DNA of 64,000 nucleotides from Pirellula sp. (GTDB lineage Bacteria > Planctomycetota > Planctomycetia > Pirellulales > PNKZ01), in assembly GCA_013822735.1 (NCBI GenBank), contig PNKZ01000001.1:1049434-1113433 (forward strand), in the 5' to 3' direction. Made by a program: the position numbers and the translations under genes. Shown here one piece after another: positions 61,617 through 64,000 of the stretch. The number at the start of each line of letters is the position of its first letter. Within the stretch, counting starts at the first letter, position 1. Below the pieces are notes generated by a model, which searched no databases, was not told the DNA's origin, and worked only from the letters and a program-made list of their open reading frames with translations.

Positions 61617-61941
61617 TCGCGGTGGGGAAGTTACGGCTGTGACAAATCCGCCGCCTGCAACGATTGCATGGCCTGGGAACTTCTATCGTCGCCGTAGTGT
61701 GCCGCTCGTCACACTTTAATAGAAATTCGCGAAGTTCTCGCAATCTCGAAAAAAGGCCGATCAATTCGTGCGGCAACCGCCATAGTAGCCCGCCACTCCG
61801 TGGCGGAAAGCGACGATCCACCGTCGAAGAGGTCAGCCATCGCCCGTTCGCGTCGCGCCGCGCATTGCCGCCGCGGAGCTGCGGACTAATCTGCCGCCTC
61901 GCATGCCACGCACTTCGTGCGGCATCGCCGCGAACGATTGC
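61617..61941. other. Intergenic region upstream of porin
   Basis: 325 bases. Contains a candidate porin promoter, a CCGCCACTCCGTGGCGG hairpin near 61793-61809 and a hairpin CGCACTTCGTGCG near 61909-61921. No gene is seen. Confidence 0.5.
61716..61743 (-). promoter_or_regulatory. Candidate promoter for porin gene
   Basis: On the minus strand, TTGCGA and TATTAA are separated by 16 bases. The match is moderate. The start codon is about 100 bases downstream. Confidence 0.35.
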
Positions 61942-62190
61942 CTACTCGTAATTTGGCATCGCAAACACGAGCGCCGCCAAAATCGCAAAAGCGACCCCGA
62001 GTCCGCAGAGGGCGCCAAGTCGGAACCGGTCTCATGCACTGCCGACGGTCGCGCCCATCATCAACCACACGGTGATGAAGTACGGCAGAGTCAATCTGCC
62101 GTTGGGATTGTAAAGCTCTAAATTAAATAACAAGAAGAGCGCCAGAGCGACGATCGCGCAAATGGCCGTGCGTTTGCTTCGATGACTCAA
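61942..62190 (-). pseudogene. Small membrane protein gene broken by an in-frame stop
   Basis: From a possible TTG start at 62190 the frame reads TAICAIVALALFLLFNLELY, then YFITVWLMMGATVGSA, and stops at TGA 62034-62032. It then continues in the same frame with DRFRLGALCGLGVAFAILAALVFAMPNYE to a TAG at 61942. The three hydrophobic segments would form a single small membrane protein if the TGA were a sense codon, for example TGG. A TTG start makes the gene uncertain. Confidence 0.5.
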
Positions 62191-62208
62191 GGTCGCAGGC
62201 CGCGAAAT

Positions 62209-62285
62209 GACAAGAGGCTTTGCATGACGGACGAAATCTCATCGAACGCCGGAAGGAATTCCTCCAGCGCCTTCGGCGTACGGAC
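62209..62285. repeat. Duplicated non-coding segment, copy 2
   Basis: The partner of 59835-59912. It overlaps the left edge of an attC-like site at 62282-62379. Confidence 0.6.
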
Positions 62286-62379
62286 AACGGAATCGATCAC
62301 CTGCCGAGGCGGCGGGTGAGGTGTTGATTTTTGAAAGATTCTAATCGCCGTCGCGGTCAGGTGCAGCGTCTTGTTCGGC
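62282..62379 (-). repeat. attC-like recombination site (right array, site R1)
   Basis: A 98-base palindrome. On the minus strand it begins GCCGAACAAGACGCTGCACCTG and ends CAGGTGATCGATTCCGTTGTCC, with one extra base (GCTGCACCTG against CAGGTGATC), the same asymmetry as in the other sites. The terminal boxes are degenerate (GCCGAAC, GTTGTCC). The arm pairing is stronger than the boxes suggest. Confidence 0.6.
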
Positions 62380-62442
62380 ACTCCGCGAGAATACATGAGT
62401 TCACAGTCGCCGGAGCGACGGAAGGCATGACGCCGAACAAAC

Positions 62443-62949
62443 CTAGGTCTTCTCCAACAGCCGTACTATGTCCGACCTGCCCCATTCCTTAGCGAAGGCC
62501 AAAGCGTCCATGTCCTTCATGTATTTGCCGTTGTATTTCACCCTAGTGTCAATGCCGCTATCAATTAGCAACTTTGCGACCGCAGTGTTCGCATCCGAAA
62601 TGTCACCTGCTATTGCGGAAAACAGCGGATTACGAATGGAATCCGATGTGTCTAAGAAGGCACCTGATTCGATAAGAAGTTTGACAACATCGACATGCCC
62701 ATTTGCTGATGCATCGGCGAGTGGTGGGCTTTCGTTCGACTCGTTGTACGCATTCACATCTAACCCTTGCGACAGTAGCCACTGAACGATGTTCAGTTTT
62801 CCATGACTGGAAGCATCGTGGAGCCAAGTTCCAAATGGGGTCCACATGTGCAGAAGCGACTTGTCATCCGCAATGAGACGGGTCACCTCAAGCAGATTCC
62901 CCTGCTTAATTGCCCTGTGGATCGGCATCACTAGATTGCTATCCGGCAT
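62443..62949 (-). CDS. Ankyrin-repeat protein (cassette gene)
   Basis: A 168-residue protein with four or five ankyrin repeats (PIHRAIKQGNLLEVTRLI, TWLHDASSHGKLNIVQWLLSQGLDVNA, PPLADASANGHVDVVKLLIESGA, DALAFAKEWGRSDIVRLLE). These bind other proteins. It lacks a signal peptide. ATG 62949 follows GGGAAG. It sits between two attC-like sites in the same orientation as the other cassette genes, so it is probably a mobile cassette. Its GC content is lower than that of the flanking core genes. Confidence 0.85.
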   Translation of the reverse strand: MPDSNLVMPIHRAIKQGNLLEVTRLIADDKSLLHMWTPFGTWLHDASSHGKLNIVQWLLSQGLDVNAYNESNESPPLADASANGHVDVVKLLIESGAFLDTSDSIRNPLFSAIAGDISDANTAVAKLLIDSGIDTRVKYNGKYMKDMDALAFAKEWGRSDIVRLLEKT

Positions 62950-63117
62950 CCCAACTTCCCTGCGTGACAATTAGGGTCGAACTCCCTGGGATTATATCAC
63001 GCCGTCGACGAGGTCGCCGACATTGGGCAAGCTGCCGTCACCGTGCGTTTGCCAGACTTGCTTGCTCGGGATTGGCACAATAATGCGACCGGTAGGACGA
63101 CGCACTTCGAAGTTTCC

Positions 63118-63241
63118 GCCTAACGCTGTTGATCAGTTGCCCGCTCGAAGTTGAGCGGGGCTGCGAATATCCTAACCCACTCGAAGTCGTCGAGCCAAAT
63201 TGGCCGAGATCGGGCGGGACAACTGGAGCAAATGGTTATGA
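63118..63241 (-). repeat. attC-like recombination site (right array, site R2)
   Basis: A 124-base palindrome. The left end, GCCTAACGCTGTTGATCAGTTG, and the right end, CAACTGGAGCAAATGGTTATGA, match attC site 2 at 2343-2468 almost base for base over the arms. The right arm carries the extra base. The minus-strand GTTRRRY box is perfect (GTTAGGC); the other box is degenerate (TCATAAC). Confidence 0.75.
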
Positions 63242-63257
63242 AGCCAACTCAACGCGT

Positions 63258-63509
63258 CTACCTTTCGATACTCAATCGCACGTCGATACCCTCTGATGTC
63301 GTGTAGATAAGCCGTAGCGGGGAATCGTTGCTGCGTGCTTCGATACTGGCTTTGTGTTTCCCACCTTCTTCGACCATTATGCAGCAAACCGCATTATGCT
63401 TGCGGTATTGGCCGCTCACCTGCAGCGCCTCGCCGTTAGGTAGTACGACCGACTGATCGAAAGCCTCCAAGAGCTCCGGGGTGTCCGAATGTCGCTGGAC
63501 AAGAGCCAC
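63258..63509 (-). CDS. Cassette gene product, unknown
   Basis: An 83-residue protein with a GTG start at 63509, the only in-frame start after a stop. It is predicted beta-rich (EALQVSGQYRKHNAVCCIMVEEGG, KASIEARSNDSPLRLIYTT) and soluble. No family is recognised. It lies between two attC-like sites in the direction of the array, so a cassette origin is likely. Confidence 0.55.
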   Translation of the reverse strand: MALVQRHSDTPELLEAFDQSVVLPNGEALQVSGQYRKHNAVCCIMVEEGGKHKASIEARSNDSPLRLIYTTSEGIDVRLSIER

Positions 63510-63568
63510 CTCTCGATGACAGATTCAATCATCGCTCCCATCGGCGTCCGGTATCTCTATTCTCAGCT

Positions 63569-63663
63569 TCATAACGATGTGAGATCACCTGCACGGCGGC
63601 AGGTGGGATGCTGATTTTGCAACGAGTATAAGCCGCCGCGTCAGGTGGAGCGACTTGTTAGCT
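63569..63663 (-). repeat. attC-like recombination site (right array, site R3)
   Basis: A 95-base palindrome. On the minus strand it begins AGCTAAC and ends GTTATGA. The arms GCTCCACCTG and CAGGTGATC carry the same extra base as the other sites. The stop codon (TAA) of the last gene falls inside the AGCTAAC box, the classic integron-cassette arrangement. Confidence 0.7.
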
Positions 63664-64000
63664 GGCACCCTTAGAGACTCGGTACAGGTCGTCGATGCGG
63701 CGGACCGTTTCATGCCAATGGTCCGGTGACATCAGGTTCACGATGTCGTCCCATCGCTCATCCACAAACACGGCGGCACCGAGTCCAAGATTCCAGCGAC
63801 CGGATCTTGGCGGATCCAATAAGTCCCGAATAAACGACGCACTACGCAAAGACTCTCGGGACCGTGTTGACCCGACGCGGAAATCTATCAAGCCGCGCTC
63901 GTATTCCACCTCGATGCTCACGTCGTCTGCCGTATAGCGCCTCACGGCGTAACCAGAGGCATTCTCGCAGAAACCTGAAGGTAACCAGCCGCGGTTGGTA
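63658..64000 (-). CDS. Cassette gene product, unknown (5' end outside window)
   Basis: The frame is open from the right edge (reading TNRGWLPSGFCENASGYAV...) to TAA 63658-63660, which lies inside an attC-like box. The visible 113 residues end SPDHWHETVRRIDDLYRVSKGAS. An internal GTG at 63945 is not needed as a start, because the frame continues upstream without a stop. Features include ADDVSIEVEYERGLIDFRVG and NLGLGAAVFVDERWDDIVNL. No family is recognised. It is co-oriented with the cassette array. Confidence 0.65.
   Translation of the reverse strand, partial: TNRGWLPSGFCENASGYAVRRYTADDVSIEVEYERGLIDFRVGSTRSRESLRSASFIRDLLDPPRSGRWNLGLGAAVFVDERWDDIVNLMSPDHWHETVRRIDDLYRVSKGAS

Noticed and set aside
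62187..62396. 69-codon minus-strand frame starting MYSRGVPNKTLHLTATAIR
   Set aside because: The frame covers an attC-like site and a duplicated repeat; the peptide NKTLHLTA is a translation of the attC arm and so is not a gene.

Overview
The window looks like chromosomal DNA from a high-GC planctomycete, probably of the Pirellulales group. This is an inference from gene content: secreted sulfatases with the C-x-P-S-R sulfatase motif, Tat-signal FAD oxidoreductases, an ECF-type sigma factor joined to a Ser/Thr kinase, HEAT/TPR-rich proteins of unknown function, a squalene-hopene-cyclase-type enzyme, and intergenic spaces filled with short palindromic repeats. There is no rRNA and one tRNA, tRNA-Ser(CGA).

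Layout. 1-3150: the start of a FAD oxidoreductase that runs off the left edge, a decayed tyrosine-recombinase fragment, then an integron-like gene-cassette array (attC-like sites plus two small minus-strand genes) ending near tRNA-Ser. 3400-10000: a CBS protein, an operon of an AAA+/TPR ATPase with two paralogous TPR membrane proteins, a CoxG-like protein and an acyl-CoA dehydrogenase. 10460-16800: two secreted or lipoprotein HEAT-type proteins and transketolase. 16800-25600: a carbohydrate-catabolism neighbourhood (Gfo/Idh/MocA oxidoreductase, FAD oxidoreductase, 2-keto-3-deoxygluconate-type kinase, two sulfatases). 26000-37000: EF-hand protein, SDR, permease, ferredoxin, a frameshifted sigma-kinase fusion, SNF2 helicase and small secreted proteins.

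38200-43700: an acyl-activating ligase, an aldehyde dehydrogenase/acyl reductase and an iron alcohol dehydrogenase on one strand. Together they could convert a carboxylate to an alcohol. 45100-58200: a striking cluster of two radical SAM enzymes, a GcvH-like lipoyl carrier, a two-cluster ferredoxin, a squalene-hopene-cyclase homologue, a DUF116-polyprenyl-synthase fusion, a chorismate-lyase-like protein, a GT4 glycosyltransferase, a thioesterase and a prenyltransferase-repeat protein. I read this as an uncharacterised isoprenoid or lipid pathway.

58500-61600: an LGFP-repeat His-rich secreted protein, a small membrane protein and an OprP-type porin. 61900-64000: a second integron-like cassette array on the minus strand (attC-like sites separating an ankyrin protein and two unknown genes, the last running off the right edge), next to a membrane-protein gene broken by an in-frame stop. 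No integron integrase or attI was seen for either array. All assignments come from reading the sequence; no database search was possible.
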